Shown here one piece after another: positions 10,503 through 18,871 of a DNA stretch of 36,986 nucleotides. This stretch comes from Haliscomenobacter sp. (GTDB lineage Bacteria > Bacteroidota > Bacteroidia > Chitinophagales > Saprospiraceae): positions 1 through 36,986 of the forward strand of contig JADJPL010000007.1 of NCBI GenBank assembly GCA_016713275.1, read 5' to 3'. Every line of letters starts with the position of its first letter. The stretch's first letter is position 1. Both the position numbers and the translations under genes were made by a program. Under the pieces are notes generated by a model that saw only the letters and a list, made by a program, of their open reading frames with translations, ran no database searches and was not told the origin of the DNA.

Positions 10503-11834
10503 TTGAATCAAACACCAAACCTGAAATGGACCAAACCACGACCAAAAATTGGCCGGTACCGTTGGAGAATTCTGGCGATGCTCTTCGCCGCCACGACGAT
10601 CAACTACATGGACCGAAGCGTCATCGGCGTTCTGGCGCCTACGCTGCAACACAAAGTTTTTGGATGGACGGATGCGGATTACGGCTATATCAGCGCTTCC
10701 TTCCAGTTGGCCTACGGGATTGGCATGCTGGCCATGGGCGCCTTGATCGATAAGATCGGAACGCGTTGGGGCTATACGATATCCATTGCTATTTGGAGCG
10801 TGTTCGGTATGCTGCACGCAACGATCCGGCCGGCTTTCAGTTTCGTCGGATTTGCTTTGGCGCGCTTTGGCCTTGGATTCGGGGAATCCGGCAACTTCCC
10901 TTCCTGCATCAAAACCGTGGCCGAGTGGTTCCCCAAAAAGGAACGGGCGTTTGCTACGGGTATTTTCAATGCGGGTTCCAACGTAGGAGCCATCATGGCG
11001 CCCCTGATCATCCCGCTGATCGTTTCCGATACGGGACATAACTGGCAATACGCGTTCCTGACGACGGGCGTATTCAGCGCCATTTGGGTCGTTGGTTGGC
11101 TCTCTATCTACCGCAAACCCGAAGAACATCCCAAGCTCAGCGCTTCAGAACTGGCTTATATCAAGAGCGATTCCAACGGAGAAGAAACCACGGCGAAAGT
11201 CCCCTGGGGAAAAGTGCTTCCGCTGCCTCAAACCTGGGCCTTTGCCATCGCCAAACTGACCGACGCCGTGTGGTGGTTCTATTTGTTCTGGGGAGGAAAA
11301 TACATCGCCGAAACGTTCGGGCTGAACATCAGGGGCCTGGGCTTGCCGCTGATCATCATATACGTCGTCGCCGATGTCGGCAGCATCGCAGGCGGCTGGT
11401 TGTCCGGCTTTTTCATGAACCGTGGCTGGAGTGTGAATAAAGCCAGAAAGATCACGTTACTGATCTGCGCCTTGATCATTCTCCCGGTCATGTTCGTTAC
11501 CCTAACGGACAACAAGTGGCTTGCCGTTGCTTTAATTGCTTTAGGGGCAGGCGGCCACCAGGCCTGGTCGGCGAACGTCTTTACGTTGGTATCTGATGTG
11601 TTTCCGAAGAAAGCAACCGCCACGGTAGTGGGCATCGGCGGCGCTATGGGCGCTTTTGCCGGTCTGGCAGCCCATATTACCCTGGGCGAACTGCTGACCG
11701 CTTCCGGTCCCGGCGCTTACTTCTTCGCGTTCCTGATTGCTGGGTTGATGTACCTCACGGTGCTGGGCGTAGCGCACTTGCTCATGCCGAAGATGACGCC
11801 GCTGGGAGATGATTTGAAGCCTGTTTATAGTTAA
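10503..11834 (+). CDS. exuT: Hexuronate transporter, MFS family (ExuT-like)
   Basis: An intact major facilitator of 443 codons. Evidence: RWRILAMLFAATTINYMDRS (first helix with the anion:cation symporter NYMDR motif), the loop LIDKIGTRWGYT, FGLGFGESGNFPSCIKTVAEW, FPKKERAFATGIFNAGSNVG, and a second half with SIAGGWLSGFFMNRGWSVNKA and DVFPKKATATVVGIGGAMGA. These match the bacterial hexuronate symporters that bring galacturonate and glucuronate in with protons. The open frame starts at a TTG (10503). A nearby ATG at 10526 reads MDQTTTK in another frame and would join after one base is removed from an A-run, so the true start may be there. The context inside the hexuronate operon agrees with the substrate. 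Confidence 0.9.
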   Translation: MNQTPNLKWTKPRPKIGRYRWRILAMLFAATTINYMDRSVIGVLAPTLQHKVFGWTDADYGYISASFQLAYGIGMLAMGALIDKIGTRWGYTISIAIWSVFGMLHATIRPAFSFVGFALARFGLGFGESGNFPSCIKTVAEWFPKKERAFATGIFNAGSNVGAIMAPLIIPLIVSDTGHNWQYAFLTTGVFSAIWVVGWLSIYRKPEEHPKLSASELAYIKSDSNGEETTAKVPWGKVLPLPQTWAFAIAKLTDAVWWFYLFWGGKYIAETFGLNIRGLGLPLIIIYVVADVGSIAGGWLSGFFMNRGWSVNKARKITLLICALIILPVMFVTLTDNKWLAVALIALGAGGHQAWSANVFTLVSDVFPKKATATVVGIGGAMGAFAGLAAHITLGELLTASGPGAYFFAFLIAGLMYLTVLGVAHLLMPKMTPLGDDLKPVYS

Positions 11835-11858
11835 AACCAAGTCTTTACTATCTATCCT

Positions 11859-12700
11859 ATGACCAGTTCATTTTCTATTCGGTTTTCCCGCAGTGCGGAT
11901 GAAATGAAGGGGTTTAATACCTCCCAGTTTCGGGAAAATTTTTTGGTAGACGGTATTTTTCGCCCCGATCATATTTCGGTGACGTATTCCATGCAGGACC
12001 GGTTTGTCATCAGGGGCGCGCAGCCAGTTGGCGAAGCCCTGGCTATGCCCGCTTTGAGGACCTGACGAAAGCCTCTTTTCCTGGAACGGAGGAAATGGGG
12101 ATCATTAACGTGGGCGGCCCCGGCATGGTTTCCGTGGATGGGGTAGCTTTTCCCTGGGGTTCAAGGATGCGCTTTATGTGGGCAAAGGAACCCGGGGAGC
12201 TGGTCTTCCGCAGCGATTCCGGCGCCGAGCCGGCCAAGTTTTACTTCAACTCCGTCGGCGCCCATGCGGTGTATCCGCCGGCCTTAATCCCGCACCAAAC
12301 GGTGGCGCCCGTGGAATTGGGCGAGCACGCGACAGCCAACCGCCGGAATATCTACCAGTACATTGTGACCTCCCGGGTGCAAACCTGCCAGCTGGTGATG
12401 GGCCTGACGGAACTCATCAGCCCAAGTACCTGGAATACGTTTCCTCCGCATACCCATTACCGCCGCAATGAAGTGTACTTCTACTTCAACCTGGCCGACG
12501 ACCAGCTCGTGGTGCATCTGATGGGCGAGCCAGCAGAAACCCGGCACCTGATCATGCGCAACGACCAGGCGGTGATCTCCCCGGAATGGTCGATCCATTC
12601 GGGGGTAGGCACCAACGCGTATACCTTCATTTGGGGGATGGGCGGCGAAAACCAGGAATACACCGATATGGATAAAGTAGAACCCAAACAACTCCTCTAA
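11859..12700 (+). CDS. kduI: 5-dehydro-4-deoxy-D-glucuronate isomerase, frameshifted
   Basis: KduI converts 4-deoxy-5-keto-uronate, released when lyases cut pectin, into 2,5-diketo-3-deoxygluconate. Seen: RFSRSADEMKGFNTSQFREN, DHISVTYSMQDRFVIRGAQP, then in the second frame GIINVGGPGMVSVDG, FYFNSVGAHAVYPP, NRRNIYQYI, STWNTFPPHTHYRRNEVYFY and WSIHSGVGTNAYTFIWGM. The HTHxxxxE pattern and the later His in WSIHSG are the metal ligands of the family. The protein ends near 280 residues, the normal size. Frame changes fall near 12035 and, as a compensating pair, between about 12160 and 12195, where the expected DALYVGKGTR motif appears in a third frame. It is followed by kduD after only 2 bases. Confidence 0.93.
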
Positions 12701-12702
12701 CG

Positions 12703-13472
12703 ATGACTATTCTGGACCAATTTAGTTTGAAGGGTAAAGTAGCCCTGGTAACAGGTTGTAGCCAGGGCATCGGCAAAGCCATGGCCCTGGCGCTGGCTGA
12801 AGCCGGGGCCGACATCATCAGCGTGGCCAACTCCATGAACGCGGAAGGCAGCGCTGTAGCCGAAGAAATAGCGGCGCTGGGCCGCCGGTTTTTCCCCTAC
12901 CAGTGCGATTTTAGCGTACGGGCGGAATTGTACGATTTCTATAGAAGCTGTACGCCGGGGATTTTCCCGTGGTCGATATCCTGGTAAACAACGCAGGACC
13001 ATTCTTCGGGCCCCGGCGGCAGAACACCCGGACGACTATTGGGATAAGGTCATCGAGATCAATCAGAATGCACAGTTTATCCTGACCCGCGAGATCGGCA
13101 AGCGGATGGTCGATCAGGGAAGCGGGAAGATCATCTTCACCGCTTCCCTGCTGACGTTTCAGGGTGGAATCAACGTGCCGGGCTACGCCGCCAGCAAAGG
13201 GGCGATTGGCTCCCTTACCAAAAGCCTTCGCCAACGGTGGGCAGGTAAAGGGGTCAACGTCAACGCCATCGCCCGGCTATATCGCTACCGAGAATACCGC
13301 CGCCCTGCGCGCCGACGAAAAACGGAGCCAGTCTATTCTGGACCGTATCCCCGCAGGCCGTTGGGGCGAACCCGAAGATTTTAAAGGCCCCCTGGTGTTT
13401 CTGGCTTCCGCCGCCTCCGACTACGTCCACGGTACGATTCTGACCGTGGATGGCGGATGGATGGGAAGGTGA
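12703..13472 (+). CDS. kduD: 2-deoxy-D-gluconate 3-dehydrogenase (SDR), frameshifted
   Basis: KduD reduces 2,5-diketo-3-deoxygluconate to KDG, the substrate of KdgK. It is a short-chain dehydrogenase: LKGKVALVTGCSQGIGKAMA is the nucleotide-binding TGxxxGIG motif. VVDILVNNAG appears after a frame change near 12950. IIFTASLLTFQGG holds the catalytic Ser, and GYAASKGAI is the catalytic YxxxK. It ends PLVFLASAASDYVHG and VDGGWMGR. A second change lies near 13020 and a compensating pair between about 13215 and 13280. The length of about 255 residues fits. It is the last gene of the plus-strand hexuronate run. Confidence 0.92.
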
Positions 13473-13492
13473 TGGAAAAGACATATCTTTGA

Positions 13493-13529
13493 CGCGAAGT
13501 GATTGGGGGAATTCCCAAACCACTTCGCG
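13493..13529. terminator. Strong hairpin after kduD
   Basis: Perfect 9-bp arms CGCGAAGTG (13493-13501) and CACTTCGCG (13521-13529) enclose a second stem TTGGG/CCCAA. The hairpin starts 20 bases after the kduD stop, where the operon should end. A T-run is missing, so it is a stem-loop of likely terminator or mRNA-protecting role rather than a textbook intrinsic terminator. Confidence 0.5.
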
Positions 13530-13537
13530 CCGCTTAA

Positions 13538-13602
13538 TTAGTGCATGCTTTCGCACACCTCCCAGCCTTCTAAAGGAGTAGCTGCCATCCTCCATGCACT
13601 AA
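13538..13602. repeat. Inverted repeat with 10-bp arms
   Basis: TTAGTGCATG (13538-13547) is repeated inverted at 13593-13602. An outer pair CGCTT/AAGCG (13531-13535, 13606-13610) continues the pairing. It lies at the boundary between the pectin genes and the inserted region and may be part of a small repeat element. Confidence 0.5.
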
Positions 13603-13685
13603 ACCAAGCGAAGGGGGAACAACCACTACTTTTCCTTCTTTTCGCGAAAGGGTATCTTCCCCTTGCCTTTCAGTCTGTTTTTGTT

Positions 13686-13724
13686 ATCATGCAAATATGG
13701 AATTGAAATCCATATTTGCATGAT
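13686..13724. promoter_or_regulatory. Perfect 16-bp inverted repeat overlapping a start codon
   Basis: ATCATGCAAATATGGA (13686-13701) is repeated exactly inverted at 13709-13724 with a 7-base spacer. The right arm includes the ATG (13720-13722) of the ATPase fragment. This placement suggests an operator or a translation-blocking hairpin for that gene. Confidence 0.6.
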
Positions 13725-14393
13725 TGTACCGAGAATAGCTGAAGCCAAAGCCCATCAGTTGTTGGGTTCGTTTAAATCGCTGGCGATCATGGGACCTCGC
13801 CAGAGCGGCAAAACCACTCTGGCGAGGCATTGCTTTCCCGAAAAGCCTTACGTGTCGCTGGAAAATCCGATCTATCGGAAATAATTGCCCGAATCCTCAA
13901 CTCTTCCCTTCAGTATGGCATCAACCAGGACCTCGCGCAAACGTCCTGGTACCTGCGCCCCGGCGGCGCCCTGGATATGGACAAACTGCTGAACGCCTTT
14001 GTGGATTTCTATCGCTGGCATTCCGAATCCTGGCTGGAGCGCTTTCAGTATAAGGAAGCAGGGCATCAGCTGCTGCTCATGGCCTTCCTGCAGCGCATTC
14101 TCAACGGCGGCGGCCGAATCAGGCGGGAGATGGCGATCGGCAACGGACGCACGGATCTGGCGGTGTTCTGGCAAGATCAGGTCTTTACCATTGAGCTCAA
14201 GATGCATCACAACGCCCGGTCCGAACCGGATGGCTTGCAGCAGCTCGCCCGCTATATGGACAAACTCGGCCAACAGCGCGGCTACCTGATCCTGTTCGAG
14301 AAAAAATCGTCCGCCGAGCTGCCCTGGGAGCAGCGCATCCGCCGGGAAGTACACGAGGTGGATGGGAAAGAGGTGATTTTGCTGGGGATGTGA
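13720..14393 (+). pseudogene. Chimeric ATPase remnant (AAA_14/DUF4143 N-terminus joined to PD-(D/E)XK C-terminus)
   Basis: The first 46 or so codons, MIVPRIAEAKAHQLLGSFKS then MGPRQSGKTTLARH and YVSLENP, are the start of an AAA_14/DUF4143 ATPase with its Walker A. From IYRK the sequence switches to the C-terminal half of the other ATPase family found at 16825 and 30169: ARILNSS, GINQDLAQTSWYLRPGGALD, YKEAGHQLLLMAFLQRILNG, and GNGRTDLAVFWQDQVF followed by IELKM. The last part is a PD-(D/E)XK nuclease-like motif (D, then ExK written ELK). The join falls at a shared Asn-Pro (ENP|IYR versus ANPIYRE). A one-base shift at 13880 breaks the frame there. The central ATPase part is missing, so this is a recombination scar, not a working gene. 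Confidence 0.75.
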
Positions 14394-14451
14394 GGGGCTG
14401 CCGGTTGGCAGACTATGCCCATGCAGCAGGACATTTTTGGGCTTAGCGTCT

Positions 14452-14522
14452 GTAACCGCCAAATTTATTTGGCGGAAGCATGGGGAAAACTGCACACGGG
14501 GCCAAATAAATTTGGCCGTTAC
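14452..14522. repeat. 22-bp inverted repeat (21/22)
   Basis: The arms are at 14452-14473 and 14501-14522, with a 27-base loop. Each arm contains the near-palindrome GCCAAAT(T/A)(T/A)ATTTGGC and ends with GTAAC/GTTAC. The form resembles a miniature inverted-repeat element or an RNA hairpin. The rest of 14394-14762 holds no gene I can support, only a further 7-bp pair (CTGGACA 14531-14537, TGTCCAG 14552-14558). Confidence 0.6.
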
Positions 14523-14762
14523 AATAGGGGCTGGACAGCATCTTTCTAAAATGTCCAGTAGGGTGAAGAAAGCTTCGCCTCATGGGCAAGACCGGTCTTT
14601 TGAGGCAATCCCCCAACCGTGGGAGTAACCTCTACGCCTGTAGGCCTGGAACTTTAAAAAAAGCGGATTCCAGAATAATCCGGAACCCCATGGCGTTTAG
14701 GGAAGGTAGTTGGTTCTCAACTTTTAACGCCAAAACCAAGCTCCAAGAAACCCCTTCGTCGC

Positions 14763-15800
14763 ATGCGGACGCTGCCTTTTTGGGCCTGCTTGCTCTTCCA
14801 TTGCGGCCTTTCCACGAGCCATTGCGCAACTACCGGGCGCCTGTCCCATTCAGATCGCCAACCAGAGCAGCGAGAAGCTGATGTTTTACCTTCTCGAATC
14901 AGGGGCCAAACTCGATAGCCTTACCCTGGAACCATTTACGGTTGGATGCATGCAACCCCCCGTAACCCAAACCTCATTGGAGCTGGGCATGAACAGGGCC
15001 AAGTATACTTTCCCGTTTTTTAAAGACAAGGGCCAGCCCGTTCGCATCGCCTTTCTGGGAGGATGGAATTTCAAAGTGGAAGGCAGCCGGCTGGACTCTA
15101 TGTGGCGGACCGCTATTGGCCTACAGGATTCCCCGGAAGCTGGTATTGCTTTTTCCCTGGAGCGCTTCGAAAGCCAGGGTTTTCAATCGTTTAGCGCCAT
15201 GCTACGTACCGACACGGCCCTGGCTATCCGATTTTTAAACAATTATGTTCCCCAGCTTAAAAAAAAGGTCCAACACGGCCCCATTTTTTTCCCTTCGCCC
15301 GTGTACATGGATAGTTTGATCCGCCAGGTTCGGGGTCTGGAACCGCCGCAGGAGAAGTTGTTAGGGATTTGATTGACCTGTCTCAACGAAGGCCCGGGAC
15401 CGACTTCTATCATTTCGATTATGGAGGCATCGACGGAGATACCCTGCATACGGCAAGCATTTTTGAGCGATATAAGGGAAAGAAAATCTTAGTCGATTTT
15501 TGGGCAAGCTGGTGTTCGCCGTGCCGGAGAAAAAACCAAACGCTGAAACAACACTATGCCGAAATCCTGGCAAACAACATTCAAATTGTCGGTTTTACAT
15601 TGGACGACAACCCTTCGGATTGGAAAAAAGCGTTGCAAGAAGATCAAATACCCTGGAATCAGGGGTTGATCCTGCCGGAACAAAAGGAAACCATCTTAAA
15701 AAGGTTCTTCTGTGCAGGAGTTCCTCATACCTTACTGTTCTCGGAAGAGGGAAAGCTATTGTTTCTTCATCCTTCCCTCGAAGTCCTTTTGAAGCATTGA
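14763..15800 (+). CDS. TlpA-like thiol-disulfide oxidoreductase with long N-terminal region, frameshifted
   Basis: The ATG at 14763 opens a signal peptide (MRTLPFWACLLFHCGL). After a frame change near 14840 comes an N-terminal region of about 170 residues (IQIANQSSEKLMFYLLESG, FTVGCMQPPV, IAFLGGWNFKVEGSRLDSMW, FSLERFESQGFQSF). This is a beta-rich domain of the type found before thioredoxin domains in Bacteroidota TlpA proteins. A second change near 15370 leads to the thioredoxin domain: GKKILVDFWASWCSPCRRKN with the WCSPC active site, then QIVGFTLDDNPSDWKKAL and GVPHTLLFSEEGKLLF. The cis-Pro (GVP) is present. It acts in the periplasm or at the cell surface in disulfide chemistry. It sits between two ATPase copies and next to a secreted protein of unknown function. 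Confidence 0.8.
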
Positions 15801-15905
15801 GGTATTATCCAGCGAACAGGGCGCCTTTTGGCCAGTTCGTTTTGAGCGGGAACGCCAGCATGAACGGCAAGGGTTTATTTCTTAACACCATAATTCGAAT
15901 TGCTT

Positions 15906-16697
15906 ATGCAACCAGGACGCGCGATTTTTTTTGGGACCATGATCATATTAAGCGCTTTTACCCCAGTATTTAGCCAGGGCCTCACCGGTAAATGGTATAA
16001 CAGTGATAAGCCCAGCGCCTATATGGTATTTGATTCGGCTAACATTTTTAAGCTATATACAGACGATACGGAATTATTAGTTTCGTATCCATATCTGCTG
16101 AAAAAACAAGACCATCAACCCTGTTTTATCCTGCGCTTGGACAATTTGATAGATGTGCATATCTATGATTATTCCAGATACATGGTCTTTTTAAACTTCA
16201 AAGTTGGGAATCTTTCCGACCATATAGACGAGGTAGGGCTATTTACACGCGAAAAAAACTACCGGGACTCTTTGGATTTTTCGAATGAGCCCAAACTTGA
16301 CATTCAGTTGCCCGAGCATTACACCGGGAGGGTATTTATTGCCTATTCCCAGCCCACAGATGATGGAGCGTTACCGGAAAAAACAGCCGGGAGCACGATG
16401 CTCAAAGTCAACCCGAACGGGTTGCTGCGCACTTCTGCACCGGAAGATCCGGTCGTTTTTGCCCGCAGGAATGAAGTATTTCGCTATGCTGCCTCCGGGC
16501 AGGAGTTGCCGGTCTTGTATGCCGGTTTTTCGCGGAGTGATCAGGCAAATATCCCTTCAATAAAGGCAGAAGACATCTGTGTTCTTTCCTTGGGATTCAA
16601 CCAGTTTGACCGTTCCTCCTCCCTTAACAAAAAATTTGGCCGGGAGATTCGGGGAAATGTGGGTTGTTATCTGGGAAAACCTCGTCAAAAAGGATAG
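15906..16697 (+). CDS. Secreted hypothetical protein
   Basis: An intact gene of 263 codons from the ATG at 15906 (an in-frame TTG lies two codons earlier). The N-terminus MQPGRAIFFGTMIILSAFTP VFSQG is a signal peptide with cleavage after Ser-Gln or just before. The mature part is beta-rich (GKWYNSDKPSAYMVFD, FKLYTDDTELLVSYPYL) and includes GRVFIAYSQPTDDG. I do not recognise a family. It follows the TlpA-like gene by about 105 bases in the same orientation and may act with it. Confidence 0.6.
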   Translation: MQPGRAIFFGTMIILSAFTPVFSQGLTGKWYNSDKPSAYMVFDSANIFKLYTDDTELLVSYPYLLKKQDHQPCFILRLDNLIDVHIYDYSRYMVFLNFKVGNLSDHIDEVGLFTREKNYRDSLDFSNEPKLDIQLPEHYTGRVFIAYSQPTDDGALPEKTAGSTMLKVNPNGLLRTSAPEDPVVFARRNEVFRYAASGQELPVLYAGFSRSDQANIPSIKAEDICVLSLGFNQFDRSSSLNKKFGREIRGNVGCYLGKPRQKG

Positions 16698-16797
16698 GGA
16701 TAGGGAGTGGTTTCGGTAAGTAATCCTTTGCGCAGGCCCGGGAGGGGAAAATAATCTTGCGGGCCGGAGGGAGGCCGAAATGCGCCCCTCCGCAAAT

Positions 16798-16822
16798 CCC
16801 CAAAAATGTCGTATTTTTAGGG
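16798..16822 (+). promoter_or_regulatory. Small hairpin just upstream of the ATPase start
   Basis: CCCC-AAAAAT (to 16807) pairs with ATTTTT-A-GGG (16813-16822) around GTCGT, ending 2 bases before the ATG. The same hairpin with the same spacing stands before the second copy at 30169. Its conservation suggests a role in expression or in the element itself. Confidence 0.45.
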
Positions 16823-16824
16823 TT

Positions 16825-18388
16825 ATGAAACGACGCTTCTTCAATACCACCGGACTGTGTATGCCGGAAAAGCACTACATGGTCGATCCGTTTCGGAATT
16901 TTTACGACGATGTCCTGCGTCTGATTGAAGCAGAGCAATACTTTGTCATCCATGCGCCCAGGCAAACGGGCAAGACGACGTTCCTGCACTCCCTGGCTCA
17001 CCGGCTGAACCAGGAAGGGACGTATGTGGCCACGGTGTGTTCTTTGGAATCGGCAGGGTACCCAAGTATTTCCGTGGAAGATGCCAACATGGCCTGTTCA
17101 TCGGTCGCTGTATCAATAGGCAGCTGTTTTTCTGAAGGCGGCACATGCCCCCCCTGTCCCTTCCGGCCCACACGGCAAGCGCCCAGTTGTTGAGACGACT
17201 ACCTCGCCGATTGGTGCAAAGGCCCTGTCCAAACCGCTGGTGCTGCTTTTGGATGAGGTCGACGCCCTGTACGACGATGTGCTCATTTCTACCTTGAGGC
17301 AGCTCAGAGACGGCTTCCAGACGCGCCCGCGCCATTTTCCGCAATCGGTAGCGCTGGTTGGCCTGCGCGATATCCGGGAGTACCGCCTCCGTGCCCGGGC
17401 GGATAATCCGTCTATCGGGGCGGGATCGCCGTTTAATGTCAAGGCTGAGTCCTTTTCCTTCCTGTTTTCCCCGGGAAGAGGTATTCCGCGCTGCTGATCA
17501 GCAACTCAGGATACTGGGCAGGCTTTCCCAGCGGCTGTTTTTGAACGACTGTACGCCTATTCCAGCGGACAGCCCCTGGCTGACCAACGCCCTGGCCAAC
17601 GAGATTGTAGCGGAAATACTCAAAAACGACTATACGCGCGCCATTACTGCGGAGATGGTGGACATCGCCAAGGAGCGGCTGATCGAACAACGGCAAACCC
17701 ACCTGGACAGCCTGACCGACAAGATTAACGACCCCCGGGTGCGGCCCATTGTGTTGAGTATCATCAACGGCGAGGCGCCCGACTTTGACGATTACAACGA
17801 CGCGGTCCGCTATTGCCGGGATCTGGGCATCATCACGCCCGGCAATCCGGTTCAGTTTGCCAACCCCATATACCGGGAGATCATCACGCGCATCCTCAAC
17901 AGCAGTTTCAGTGATGGGATCAACCAGGACCTCGCGCAAACGTCCTGGTACCTGCGCCCGGCGGCGCCCGGATATGGACAAACTGCTGAACGCCTTTGTG
18001 GAGTTCTACCGCTGGCATTCCGAATCCTGGCTGGAGCGCTTTCAGTATAAGGAAGCAGGGCATCAGCTGCTGCTCATGGCCTTCCTGCAGCGCATTCTCA
18101 ACGGCGGCGGCCGAATCGAGCGGGAGATGGCGATCGGCAACGGACGCACGGATCTGGCGGTGTTCTGGCAAGATCAGGTCTTTACCATTGAGCTCAAGAT
18201 GCATCACAACAGCCCGGTCCGAACCGGACGGCTGCAGCAGCTGGCCCGCTATATGGACAAACTCGGCCAAAAGCAGGCTATCTGATCCTGTTCGAGAAAA
18301 AACGTCGGAAGAGCTGCCCTGGGAGACGCGCATCCGCAGGGAAGTACACGAGGTGGATGGGAAAGAGGTGATTTTGCTGAGGATGTAG
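16825..18388 (+). CDS. AAA ATPase with C-terminal PD-(D/E)XK nuclease-like domain, copy 1, frameshifted
   Basis: The start MKRRFFNTTGLCMPEKHYMV leads to FVIHAPRQTGKTTFLHSL (Walker A), SLESAGYPSISVEDANM, and LVLLLDEVDALYDD-like Walker B (LLLDEVDALYDDVL). Next are STLRQLRDGF, VALVGLRDIREYRLRA (sensor-like), VKAESFSF, and a helical middle part (WLTNALANEIVAEILKNDYT). It ends NPIYREIITRILNSSFSDG, YKEAGHQLLLMAFLQRILNG and GNGRTDLAVFWQDQVF plus IELKM, a PD-(D/E)XK core. Frame changes lie near 17100-17220, 17470, 17970 and 18230. It is nearly identical to the copy at 30169 apart from about 120 diverged bases after the ANM motif. These ATPases occur in many copies in Bacteroidota genomes; their function is not established, although a selfish or defence role has been suggested by their spread. 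Confidence 0.8.
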
Positions 18389-18498
18389 GGGGCTCGACCG
18401 CAGCCGTTTTAGCGTAAAAAACAAATTATAATAAAAAAAATATACGGGGGGGGAAATTTTTGACTAAAAAGGCTTAGCTTTAAAATCATAAACCTGAG

Positions 18499-18522
18499 TT
18501 ATTAACCCTCATTATTAACCCT
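18499..18522. repeat. Tandem 11-bp direct repeat
   Basis: TTATTAACCCT occurs at 18499-18509 and 18512-18522, a 13-base period. It lies in AT-rich DNA upstream of the exporter gene and could be paired half-sites for a regulator. Confidence 0.35.
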
Positions 18523-18535
18523 GGAATTCAGTAGT

Positions 18536-18871
18536 ATGACCTTTTCCCAGTTGCCCATCCAGGCTGTTTCTTTCAGCCGTCTTTGTTTACCGGTTTCTTC
18601 AATACGCTATAACCTGGAGTTGGTCTTCCTCCAGAAAGACAACCATCCGCTTCCTGCTACCCGGGCAAGGAACCCGCTTTTGATTCGCTTCTGAAAAGCT
18701 ACCTATCTAGCTCTGATCCGAAAAGCATTTTTCCTCTTAACTTAAAAGGAGGGAATAGTCTTCTTTCTTAACGTAAGGGGGAACCAAGCCAATTCGGCCG
18801 GAGCGCTAATTAGGGTACCTGAAAAGAATCCCTATTCCATAGCGATAATCAAAAAACGCTTCCCCATGGCT
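18536..18871 (+). CDS. Possible broken small gene upstream of the exporter
   Basis: From the ATG at 18536 three consecutive frames can be joined by single-base shifts. They read MTFSQLPIQAVSFSRLCLPV, YNLELVFLQKDNHP, then CYPGKEPAFDSLLKSYLSSS and FPLNLKGG, then IVFFLNVRGNQANSAGALIR and VPEKNPYSIAIIKK. The last frame can close at the TAG at 18869-18871, on top of the exporter start. The composition looks protein-like, but I recognise no family and the reconstruction depends on indels. The alternative is a non-coding leader. Otherwise the 477-base gap holds only AT-rich sequence. Confidence 0.35.
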
